Shown: positions 7,101 to 13,243 of the stretch, one piece after another
Layout of the letters: every line of letters begins with the position of its first letter
Numbering within the stretch: position 1 is the stretch's first letter
Made by a program: the position numbers and the translations under genes
Assembly (NCBI GenBank): GCA_964364885.1
Contig: CAYIOA010000017.1
Coordinates: 1-14,644 of the forward strand
Direction of reading: 5' to 3'
Source of the DNA: UBA73 sp964364885
GTDB taxonomy: Archaea > Nanobdellota > Nanobdellia > Pacearchaeales > GW2011-AR1
Length of the DNA: 14,644 nt
The notes under the pieces: generated by a model
Told to the model about the DNA's origin: nothing
What the model saw: the letters and a program-made list of their open reading frames with translations, nothing else
Databases searched by the model: none

Positions 7101-8082
7101 AGAGAAATGGGAAGAACACATCTCAGGAATATTTGAAATTTACTGGAGAGATGTTGATGTCTCAAAACAAATAACTGAGAGATTGGACTGTCTGAACAAA
7201 GATTCTCTTCCACCTCATAAGCTAATCAATTTTAAATATGAAACAGATTATGGAAGCGTTGAATTCTGGGAAGAAATTAAAACAACAAACCAATTTGGGG
7301 GCGGTGAAAAAGAAATTATCTCTCCTTATATGAAAACCTGGCTTTTTCCATCAAGAGAATTTTTTAAGTTTAAAATGAAAGAATCAATGGAAAACCATGA
7401 ATTGCCTGGTCCCCCTGAGGAAGAGAAAAGAAACACTATTTCAGATGAAGAAAAACAAGAATTAAGGGGGGATGAAGAGTTCATGAGAGCAGTAAGAGAG
7501 TTTAATGAAAAATACGGAGAAAATTTTGTTCTTCAGCTCAAAGATTTTGAAACCAACGAAGTTATCTTCAATGTCTACATGAAAATAAATGAAGATGATT
7601 TGATGTATGCTGAGCCAATGCCTCCTGCAGAAAATCCTGCAGAAAATGTGAAGGCAGAGCTAGATGTTGAGAAACTTCTTGAAATTGTTGAGTTCGAGGA
7701 AAGTGGAAGAATTGAACTCCAGAGTCCTCCTTGGGATAAAAAAAGAGAAACAGGATTTGTTAAAGGCGCAGTTGACGGGGCGAGAATGTATTTTATGTTC
7801 AGAAGTTTAATGAGTTCTATCATCTCTACTCCTGAAGATGCTGAGAGTTATGCAAAATTCTTTACTAGAGAATTTTTTGATAGAGTTATGGGCGACGGCA
7901 AACACGAAGAAGGTTTTAAGGGAGAAGAAGGTCCTGGTGGATGTCAAAGCGAAGAAGAATGTAAAGAATATTGTGAAAATCCGGAGAATGGAGACGAGTG
8001 CAAACAATTCCGAGATGACAGCGAACTCCCAGAATCCTGGGAGGACAAAGGTTCTTTAACTGGGGAGATTATAAGAGAATAA
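4174..8082 (+). CDS. Giant secreted Cys- and Glu-rich protein, 1302 aa
   Basis: A signal peptide spans residues 1-21 (MKKEALV..., hydrophobic LFLALVILIP, likely cut after VLA). A long, mostly helical, charged region (22-425) follows. Then comes a Cys-rich block (428-665) with small motifs typical of extracellular proteins: CSNNIDDNENEQIDC near 431, an Asp/Asn loop like Ca-binding surface motifs; CGNHICEENEQEVC near 497; and CETDNDC near 552. A Glu-rich linker (about 670-710) leads to a modestly hydrophobic piece bracketed by ITGN (714) and ITGF (732). A second Cys cluster (about 809-873) has many CxxxC spacings. A large helix-rich domain with many Trp/Phe (about 885-1245) precedes a last Cys motif (CQSEEECKEYC, about 1257-1267), and the protein ends in LTGEIIRE. 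No clear C-terminal anchor is seen. The function is unknown; a disulfide- or metal-stabilised surface or adhesion protein is likely. It stands alone under its own TATA box. Confidence 0.85.
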   Translation: MKKEALVLFLALVILIPSVLADPIDEIIKKVTYQSEQFEAGNINYAQLIVYTTSLRLDLTKEMGATSQEHDPVLKLEQLEKALGKPTETTKWVWVETGDGGGYEKKLDNEAPAWRKPVFDGKKIQMWLSAWPNIIEKSNEDVLFYRLHLEIKFKSPEEQLNIKEKIEEIKSLSEEYSKAQNEESLETLARESVGVEQTFNKYFNQNPAKCEELMNDILGSENKRENQNLLVWEIEFYEGENFEAIMRFEMCDDCNWNWISPNMRIEGRGPGFKQPEDSGDFNWKSKERFSGFTSESFKQETRRLIDEIKNQIEAGDYQSAMEKSQELRIITESWNEKSNDVWKELEQKYQDYWKTMPEEEQRKCQETYCWIKKEQERREEESRLRKANYEERKNFYSELFAGYEKKEFYYAQEQWEKRLIQEFKEFGEEICSNNIDDNENEQIDCSDQQCGGKVCGYETVSIAGEDNQTREEKIELYCIEGTCQAKEEIAKEKFAVCGNHICEENEQEVCLEDCTVCSQHEPLQCSGDVIFSGKDKNGCPLEPICLSEDLSCETDNDCVDPLCGEASCIEGICQIAQLTECREAECADGERKIEHCSSGEEVIVEGCINGLWGETGVECEEGIIGIETEAETKETESVGEACSVRGDCGNENDVCSNGRCVAIPESIEEHEEIEEAPGEELGREEEIPEQEEPEIETEETGEESNEETEQTPEITGNIIFSFFRTLAGKMRITGFSVEEGSNSSKEVIDSGESSSNEAVQASPEVEINNEQNENPEESPRKDFEENRDDEREENRDREGEERERRENECSERCGRECYDREVRPCVEDCIREDCGEELECNVDDVRVSCEAKCKEENTLESCKNECSEKCLKGEDTWVEPEREEHKEEKFVFTVGGSCREAQGKTEGFIWFGGWTGDRNNEFNNFHLIKNKYYSHGGEEWCKKDLEDLLKQRKELENSLNEEFAKWFFEKYVSNSAEKWEEHISGIFEIYWRDVDVSKQITERLDCLNKDSLPPHKLINFKYETDYGSVEFWEEIKTTNQFGGGEKEIISPYMKTWLFPSREFFKFKMKESMENHELPGPPEEEKRNTISDEEKQELRGDEEFMRAVREFNEKYGENFVLQLKDFETNEVIFNVYMKINEDDLMYAEPMPPAENPAENVKAELDVEKLLEIVEFEESGRIELQSPPWDKKRETGFVKGAVDGARMYFMFRSLMSSIISTPEDAESYAKFFTREFFDRVMGDGKHEEGFKGEEGPGGCQSEEECKEYCENPENGDECKQFRDDSELPESWEDKGSLTGEIIRE

Positions 8083-8085
8083 ATA

Positions 8086-8169
8086 AGATGCCCCCTCTTT
8101 CCATAAAATCACCAAATCCTTCGGATTTGATAGGGATTTGGAGAGAACCGGGAAAAACCTACGGCATCT
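8086..8169 (+). other. Structured intergenic segment with competing hairpins
   Basis: Between the stop of the giant gene and the converging SMC gene, AGATGCC (8086-8092) pairs with GGCATCT (8163-8169), closing a domain. Inside, CAAATCC (8113-8119) can pair with GGATTTG (8123-8129) over a TTC loop. Alternatively CCAAATCC (8112-8119) can pair with GGATTTGG (8134-8141). No reading frame of note is present. It may be a 3' UTR structure or part of a repeat element. Confidence 0.5.
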
Positions 8170-8171
8170 AA

Positions 8172-8191
8172 CTCCAATCCAAAGATTGGAG
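8172..8191. repeat. CTCCA-family palindrome (copy 3), terminator-like
   Basis: CTCCAATC (8172-8179) pairs perfectly with GATTGGAG (8184-8191) over CAAA, and ATTTTT follows on the plus strand. The outer CTCCA/TGGAG, the AAAG at the loop edge and the preceding ATCTAA or TGCTAA context match the copy at 681-704. A hairpin followed by T residues could also help end transcription of the giant gene. The gap 8083-8205 holds only this and the structured segment before it. Confidence 0.6.
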
Positions 8192-8205
8192 ATTTTTCAC
8201 GTGTA

Positions 8206-11121
8206 TTAATTATTCTCCTGTGTGCTGTCAATATGCGCTTCTTTCTGGGCTTCCTCGCTTAATCTCAAACTCAATATTTTGGAAATGCCCTCATGCATTG
8301 AGACTCCATATAAAACTTGTGAATTCAAAATAAGAGCGTCGTTATGAGTCACAACAATATACTGCCCAGACTTCATATATTGATTTAATAAACCAGCGAG
8401 CCTCTCAGAATTTCTTTTATCTAGGGCGGCATCAATTTCATCAAGAATATAAAACTGATAAGGCCTGAATTCCTGAATGGCAAATAACAGAGACAGGGCA
8501 ACTAAAGTCTGCTCCCCCCCTGAGAGAGAATTCACATCAAAGTATTTCCCCTTCGCCATTTTAACCGCTATATTCACTCCGCCATCAAAAATATTCTCCT
8601 GATTTTCAACTTCCAAATAAGCAACACCTTTGTCAGAAAGTTTTGAGAAATTCCTAGAGAAGAGCTCATTAATAGCCTTGAAAGTTTTCATAAAGGAGCG
8701 ATATTTTTTCTTGTCTATTTCATCAATTATCTTCATTATCTCCTGTTTTTCTTTTTCTAAAGTGCTGACTTTCTCGCTGACTGAGTCATATTCATTTTTA
8801 ACTAAATCATAAACCTCAAGAGCGCGCATATTTATTGAGCCTATATTTTCCAGAGTTTCTTGTATCTTCTTTAATTTCTCCTCTAATCCGACAATGCTTC
8901 CCGGGATAATTTCGACATTGACATATTCCGACATATCCATCCCAATTGTTTCGTACTCTCCATCAAGTTTTGCCTTTCCAATTTTTAGATAATTTATTTG
9001 GTCTTCTATCTGCCTTAGCTCATTTTGTATATTTGATAGGTTGATATTTAGCTCCTGCATTGTCTTTTGCATTTTATCTCTTTCTGAGAACATTTCGTTG
9101 AACCGCAGGTTAAGCTTTTTTTCGTTTTTCTCTTTTTCTATAAGGATATCTTCCTTTTCTTCTGTATCTCTGGCGAGGCTTTCCACCTGCTTTTGAATTT
9201 CATTAAAATCTTCCTTACTCCGCCCTATAACATTCCTGATTTTTTCAAGCTCTCTCTCCTTATAGAGTAATGTTGTATCTACGTCTTCCTCGCTTCTTGA
9301 AGAAATCTCCTCTATCTCAAACATTTTCGCCCTGTATTTCTCTTCGATGCTGTTTAAATCGAAATTTCTATTCTCTGTTTCCCTTTTTTTCTTTTCTAAA
9401 CCAGAAATTTCTTCTTTTAGATGATTGGCTTCTTCAACATACTTATTTAATAAATCGTTTTTTCCACCTATCGATCTGTGCTTAATCAATTCTTTATCAC
9501 AGGAATAAATTTTCTTTTCTATGTCATTAATATCATTCTTATTGCTTGTTTTGCTCTCTTTTAGAATGTTCAACTCCATCTCGGCCTCTTCTATTTTCTG
9601 TTTTGCTTCTTTTATCTTAAGTTCGCATTCTTCAAAAACATGCTTAATATGGCTTTCGCTCATTTTACTCTGGCATAATGGGCAAACATCAATTTTCTCA
9701 ATTTTGTCTTTAATCTCGTGGTTTCTTTTTATGTCCAAACTCTCTAGAGAGATTATTTTGTCATATTCTGATTCTCTTTTTAAAAGCAATTCTGATTCTT
9801 TTCTTTTGTCAAATAGCTTTTTCCTAAGAGAATCTAAGTTAATGCTACAGTTCTTTTCGCTGTTATAATTTAAATCTGCTGATAATTCCTCAATTTGCCT
9901 GACTAAAATCTCTGATTCTCCGTTGATTCTGGCAAGCTGTTTTTTTTTGTCTTCTATTCTGTCTCTGAGAGAATTCAAAGTGGCCTTTAATGACAATATC
10001 TTTCTTCTTTCTTCCTCCAACAAAGCCAGATCGTCTTTTTTCTTCTTTAATTCTTTAGACTTTTTAGCCATGTGGGGGCTTCTTTCCCTGAGTTCGTGAA
10101 TTTCTCTTTCTAACTCCGGGACAGACTTGTTCATTTCTTCAATTCTTCTTTCTACTTCGTACATACGATTTTCATAACCCTCTTTCCTAACTCTCAATCC
10201 CTCCAGCTCTGCTTTCAAGTTAGTAATTTCTTCTCTTAAAGCGCCCTGCTCTAATCCAGAAGTTTTTTGAATATGCCTGTTCATTTGATTAATTTTTTCG
10301 CTAATCTTTTCTATATCTTCCTGAGCCTTTTCTGATAATAATCTTTTTTTATCTTTAAGTGCGGTTTTCTCTTCGATTGCTTTTTTAATTGACTCTGTTT
10401 CTTTTTTCTTCTCATCTAGTTTCTTTTTTAGTATAGATGCCCTGATTCTTTTATTAAGAGTTTTAAGCTCCTGGTATTTCTTAGCCTGGGCTCTTTCTTT
10501 CTCCAAATTATTCAGATATGCTGTTCTCTCCCTTAAAATCATGGAGACTTCTTTAAGACGCTCATCTGTTTTGTTCAGTTCGTTTAGAGATTTTTCCTTT
10601 CTCGATTCATAAATAGAAATTCCTGCAACCTCTTCTATAATTTTCCTTCTTTCTTCTGAATGCATTCTAACAATTGACTGTATCTGCCCTTGCAAAATTA
10701 GATTGAAACCGTAAGGGTCTATTCCTGCCTGAGCAAGAGTTTCTATAACTTCTGCTCTTGTTTTACTTTCTCCATTAATCTTATAAATTCCCTGCCCGTT
10801 GTGCCTTACTCCCCTCTTAATCATAATCTCGTTGGTGTCAATTGCAAAAATCCTGTCAGAATTGTCGAAAACTATCTCGACAAATGCCTCTTTGGCTGGC
10901 TTCACATATTTAGAGCCCATAAAAATCAGATTGCGGGCTTTTTCAGCCCTCATTGACTTTACAGACAACCTGCCGAGAACAAAGCAAATTGAGTCTGAAA
11001 TATTAGTTTTTCCTGACCCGTTTGGACCGATTATGACATTTATACCTTTGTCAAATGGAATTTCTGTTCTTTTGGCAAAACTCTTGAATCCCTGAATCAC
11101 CAGTTTTTTGATATGAGCCAT
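8206..11121 (-). CDS. smc: SMC-family chromosome ATPase with a Rad50-like zinc hook
   Basis: This ABC-type ATPase organises or holds chromosomal DNA. Its N-terminal half-head has the SMC start GFKSFAKRTEIPF (11-23), Walker A GPNGSGKT (32-39), Q-loop Q144, and then EERRKIIEEVAGI, typical of true SMC proteins. The C-terminal half has the ABC signature LSGGEQ (866-871), Walker B ILDEID with D894 and catalytic E895, and an H-loop VVTHND. Long charged coiled coils run from about 165 to 470 and 495 to 800. No SMC hinge domain (about 150-180 residues) is visible. Instead, exactly midway, VCPLCQSKM places C480 and C483 as a Rad50-type zinc-hook CxxC. The 971-residue length, against about 1150-1200 for hinge-type SMC, fits this replacement. 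No kleisin (ScpA) or Mre11 gene is in the window. The ATG start has a TATA box about 26 nt upstream. Confidence 0.95.
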   Translation of the reverse strand: MAHIKKLVIQGFKSFAKRTEIPFDKGINVIIGPNGSGKTNISDSICFVLGRLSVKSMRAEKARNLIFMGSKYVKPAKEAFVEIVFDNSDRIFAIDTNEIMIKRGVRHNGQGIYKINGESKTRAEVIETLAQAGIDPYGFNLILQGQIQSIVRMHSEERRKIIEEVAGISIYESRKEKSLNELNKTDERLKEVSMILRERTAYLNNLEKERAQAKKYQELKTLNKRIRASILKKKLDEKKKETESIKKAIEEKTALKDKKRLLSEKAQEDIEKISEKINQMNRHIQKTSGLEQGALREEITNLKAELEGLRVRKEGYENRMYEVERRIEEMNKSVPELEREIHELRERSPHMAKKSKELKKKKDDLALLEEERRKILSLKATLNSLRDRIEDKKKQLARINGESEILVRQIEELSADLNYNSEKNCSINLDSLRKKLFDKRKESELLLKRESEYDKIISLESLDIKRNHEIKDKIEKIDVCPLCQSKMSESHIKHVFEECELKIKEAKQKIEEAEMELNILKESKTSNKNDINDIEKKIYSCDKELIKHRSIGGKNDLLNKYVEEANHLKEEISGLEKKKRETENRNFDLNSIEEKYRAKMFEIEEISSRSEEDVDTTLLYKERELEKIRNVIGRSKEDFNEIQKQVESLARDTEEKEDILIEKEKNEKKLNLRFNEMFSERDKMQKTMQELNINLSNIQNELRQIEDQINYLKIGKAKLDGEYETIGMDMSEYVNVEIIPGSIVGLEEKLKKIQETLENIGSINMRALEVYDLVKNEYDSVSEKVSTLEKEKQEIMKIIDEIDKKKYRSFMKTFKAINELFSRNFSKLSDKGVAYLEVENQENIFDGGVNIAVKMAKGKYFDVNSLSGGEQTLVALSLLFAIQEFRPYQFYILDEIDAALDKRNSERLAGLLNQYMKSGQYIVVTHNDALILNSQVLYGVSMHEGISKILSLRLSEEAQKEAHIDSTQENN

Positions 11122-11141
11122 AAGAAATTCTTAGTAAACTT

Positions 11142-11153
11142 GATATTTAAAAC
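11142..11153 (-). promoter_or_regulatory. TATA box of the SMC gene
   Basis: On the minus strand the sequence reads GTTTTAAATATC, centred about 26 nt upstream of the SMC ATG at 11121. This predicts a leaderless or nearly leaderless transcript separate from the upstream 122-residue gene, which ends only 34 nt away. Confidence 0.6.
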
Positions 11154-11155
11154 TT

Positions 11156-11524
11156 TCACGAAACAAATAGAAGGTTTATATTTCCAGTGGGCAAATTGAG
11201 AGTTTTGGCTAAAGATTCCAGGGAGTCTTTAGAGCCACTAACAAGTTTTAATTCATAAGGAAGGCGATTATCAGTACATTCTCTAACAGCCTCAACATAG
11301 ACTCCTTTTTCACTAATATGATATTGATCTGATTCCCCTCCGATATTAAATGAAGAGGCTGAATACGTGTTATTCAACAATCTTCTCGCATGTGATAATT
11401 GCTCTGGAGAAACATTTATACGCAGCACTCTTTCTGCTAAGAAAACACGGTCTTCGCTGGTATTCTGGCCGTTTCTATAGTAAATTATCTGCGCGTTTGA
11501 CTTCTGAAAGTTTGTTTCTGTCAC
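11156..11524 (-). CDS. Hypothetical protein, 122 aa
   Basis: An unrecognised soluble protein without signal peptide, membrane helix or obvious metal site. The order of predicted elements is: a polar N-terminus; a strand (AQIIYYRNG); a strand/helix (VLRINVSPEQLSHARRLLNN) in which SPEQLSHARRLL looks like a helix after a strand; a central strand pair (YHISEKGVYVEAV); YELKLVSGS followed by a helix (DSLESLAKTLN); and a final strand (NINLLFVS). This is a small alpha/beta domain. The start is GTG at 11522-11524, with a TATA-like GATTTATAAAACC centred 25 nt upstream, so a leaderless GTG-initiated mRNA is inferred. It sits between the putative S-layer gene and smc, same strand, but each has its own promoter, so a shared role is not implied. 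Confidence 0.6.
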   Translation of the reverse strand: MTETNFQKSNAQIIYYRNGQNTSEDRVFLAERVLRINVSPEQLSHARRLLNNTYSASSFNIGGESDQYHISEKGVYVEAVRECTDNRLPYELKLVSGSKDSLESLAKTLNLPTGNINLLFVS

Positions 11525-11542
11525 TTTATGTTTAATATTATA

Positions 11543-11555
11543 GGTTTTATAAATC
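11543..11555 (-). promoter_or_regulatory. TATA-like box for the 122-aa gene
   Basis: The minus strand reads GATTTATAAAACC, centred about 25 nt upstream of the GTG start at 11524. The spacing supports that GTG as the initiation codon. Confidence 0.55.
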
Positions 11556-11577
11556 TTATTGATAAAAATGAAGAGCT

Positions 11578-11596
11578 AAAAAATAAATAAAAATAA
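11578..11596 (-). terminator. T-run terminator after the putative S-layer gene
   Basis: Just past the TAA stop (11599-11601), the minus strand reads runs of T broken by single A residues, ending in TTTTTT. Such T-runs without a hairpin are the standard archaeal intrinsic terminator, and a strong one is expected behind a highly expressed surface-protein gene. Confidence 0.55.
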
Positions 11597-11598
11597 AT

Positions 11599-12840
11599 TT
11601 AGTAGTAGCTCTCACTTAGTTCTTCTGATTTTTCTGGCTTTCTTGTCAGCAACACAATAAGAACAACAAGAAGTACAACAAAGATTATTGCAAGAATAAC
11701 AGTTAACAAAACAGTTGTGTTTTGCGTTGTTTTTGCAACAATTTCGCTACCTTCTATATTGGCTTTAAATGTCTGCGTACTTATCAGCTCTTTATCAGAG
11801 TGGACATTGACGGTAAAGGTGTACTTTCCTTCTTCTGAAGAAGTTGCTTCCATCTCTACTGTTCTGCTTGAACCAGCTGGAACAACCACTACGGGCTCGC
11901 TTACATCTAGCTCTAATTCACTAGGTGCATCAATTACAAGTTCATACACTCTGACAGAATTTCCTTTATTTACAATTGTCAAGGTGTATTTCTTTGATTC
12001 GCCTGTAGAAATTGTTTTTGTTGTTATGGGAGAAATAACGATTGTGTCGTCCTCTGCTCCTGTAACAAAAACTCTTCTTTCTAGTCTTGTGACAGAATCG
12101 GAGTTGTAAGCTTCGAGTTCAACTGTGTAAATTCCTGTTGGCGCGTCTGAAGGAATCCTCAAAATTGCTCTTCTTTCAACAGCGTCTTCCTTTTCAACTG
12201 TGCTTCCGCCCTGGTCAACTGGAGATAAATCTCCGTAGTATGTTGAAGACTCGATTCCCAATTCAGGTATTCTTGCCTTAAGGAATGTGTCTTCGGCAAA
12301 TTGTCTTCCGCGGTTTTTAAGAACAACATCAATCAAAAGAGGCTCGCCTGCCTTGACCCTTGATTCCATGTTAATTCCAAGAACCTCAACTAAGTAAGAT
12401 TCTCTTTGCACGGTAAAGTCAATTGTCTTTTCATCAGCTGTTCCTTGGTTTCTGCTTTCAACAACAATCTCAAGTTTTCTTGACTCGTCTAGTTTCTCAT
12501 CAAGATCAAACGGCATTGCCAGCTCAACGACTCTTGAATAAGTCTTTCCAGCAACAACGTCAAATCTCTCTGAAACAACTGCGTTTTCCCTTTCTCCAGA
12601 TATCCAAACTTTCACGCGAACGTCCTCAACTGGACTAATTCCGTTATCAGCTCGGAAAACAACAAGTACTGGTACACTTTGTCCTGCAAAGTTAGCAAAA
12701 TCAATGCCTCCGGTAACAAGGGCGCTAACCCCGTTAACTTCTACTGCAGTGATGTCTCCGAATGCGTTCGCATTACCCACTAAAGATATTGCTAATGCAA
12801 GTACACTAACAAGAAAAACGAATGTTTTTTGGTATCTCAT
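11599..12840 (-). CDS. Putative S-layer / cell-surface protein with Ig-like domains and C-terminal anchor
   Basis: A 413-residue exported protein. The signal peptide covers residues 1-26 (hydrophobic FVFLVSVLALAISLVG, cleavage after NANA). The outside part is all-beta: a first domain (about 27-145), a CARDB-like domain starting near YLVEVLGINM with VKAGEPLLIDVVLKNRG, and a NEW3/BACON-like domain with ISTGESKKYTLTIVNKGN and VVVPAGSSRTVEM. A membrane helix (about 374-399, TTVLLTVILAIIFVVLL...) and a 14-residue charged tail follow, so the topology is N-out, C-in. This matches proteins annotated as putative S-layer proteins in DPANN archaea. It has very few cysteines. Strong-gene signs are a TATA box, an AAGGA ribosome site (12846-12850) five bases before the ATG, a downstream T-run, and somewhat richer codon use than its neighbours. 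Assembly into a true lattice is inferred. Confidence 0.8.
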   Translation of the reverse strand: MRYQKTFVFLVSVLALAISLVGNANAFGDITAVEVNGVSALVTGGIDFANFAGQSVPVLVVFRADNGISPVEDVRVKVWISGERENAVVSERFDVVAGKTYSRVVELAMPFDLDEKLDESRKLEIVVESRNQGTADEKTIDFTVQRESYLVEVLGINMESRVKAGEPLLIDVVLKNRGRQFAEDTFLKARIPELGIESSTYYGDLSPVDQGGSTVEKEDAVERRAILRIPSDAPTGIYTVELEAYNSDSVTRLERRVFVTGAEDDTIVISPITTKTISTGESKKYTLTIVNKGNSVRVYELVIDAPSELELDVSEPVVVVPAGSSRTVEMEATSSEEGKYTFTVNVHSDKELISTQTFKANIEGSEIVAKTTQNTTVLLTVILAIIFVVLLVVLIVLLTRKPEKSEELSESYY

Positions 12841-12880
12841 GCTTTTCCTTAGATATTTAGTTAATATATTTCAATTTTGG

Positions 12881-12893
12881 AGGTATATAAACT
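12881..12893 (-). promoter_or_regulatory. TATA box of the putative S-layer gene
   Basis: The minus strand reads AGTTTATATACCT, about 47 nt before the ATG at 12840. This implies a leader of about 20 nt containing AAGGA (12846-12850), unlike most genes here, which look leaderless. A second AT-rich TATA-like stretch lies at about 12862-12871. Confidence 0.6.
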
Positions 12894-12945
12894 TTTTGGT
12901 AATAACAAATTTGGACTATTCTATAGTTACAAATTAGTAGTGAAA

Positions 12946-12954
12946 CTTTATACA
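12946..12954 (+). promoter_or_regulatory. TATA-like box for the ribbon-helix-helix gene
   Basis: CTTTATACA is centred about 39 nt before the ATG at 12989. Transcription would start near 12975, inside the GGTATACC/GGTATA motif pair, leaving a short leader with AAGGT as a possible ribosome site. Confidence 0.45.
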
Positions 12955-12967
12955 AAAAAATTAAATA

Positions 12968-12983
12968 GGTATACCAAGGTATA
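12968..12983 (+). promoter_or_regulatory. Candidate operator of the ribbon-helix-helix regulator
   Basis: The perfect palindrome GGTATACC (12968-12975) is followed after AA by a direct half-copy GGTATA (12978-12983). It lies between the TATA box and the ATG, where a bound repressor would block initiation. Ribbon-helix-helix dimers commonly bind such tandem short repeats and control their own genes. The link is inferred. Confidence 0.45.
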
Positions 12984-12988
12984 AGTTA

Positions 12989-13243
12989 ATGGGAGCGAAA
13001 GATACCAGCGAGATAACGACGATAAAACTAAACAAAAAAACTAAAGACAGAATAGATAAATTGCGCCTGTATAATAGAGAAAGTTATGATGAGATTGTTC
13101 AAAGAATACTTGAGATATTAAACTTGTGCATGATAAATCCAGAAAGGGCACATTTAAAACTGGTCTCGATTGAAAGGCAGAAGAAGAAAGGGAGAAAAAA
13201 GATTTCATTAAATCCCGCAGAGCTTCAGCGTGCAAGAGCGTGA
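12989..13243 (+). CDS. Ribbon-helix-helix DNA-binding protein, 84 aa
   Basis: A small basic regulator. Residues 9-47 fit the ribbon-helix-helix fold: the strand TTIKLNKKT (10-18) would insert in the DNA major groove, a first helix KDRIDKLRLY follows, and a second helix begins SYDEIVQRILEILN. The NRESYDEIV turn is characteristic of archaeal family members that dimerise through the strand. The C-terminal 35 residues are rich in Lys/Arg (RQKKKGRKK) and could add DNA contacts. There is no toxin gene beside it, so an antitoxin role is not indicated; autoregulation or control of the divergent surface-protein gene is more likely. The ATG is preceded by AAGGT. Its last 19 bases overlap the 3' end of the convergent endonuclease gene. 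Confidence 0.8.
   Translation: MGAKDTSEITTIKLNKKTKDRIDKLRLYNRESYDEIVQRILEILNLCMINPERAHLKLVSIERQKKKGRKKISLNPAELQRARA

Noticed and set aside
8206..11121. Calling this gene Rad50 because of the zinc hook
   Set aside because: The N- and C-terminal head motifs and the segment before the signature are SMC-type, and no Mre11 gene is adjacent.
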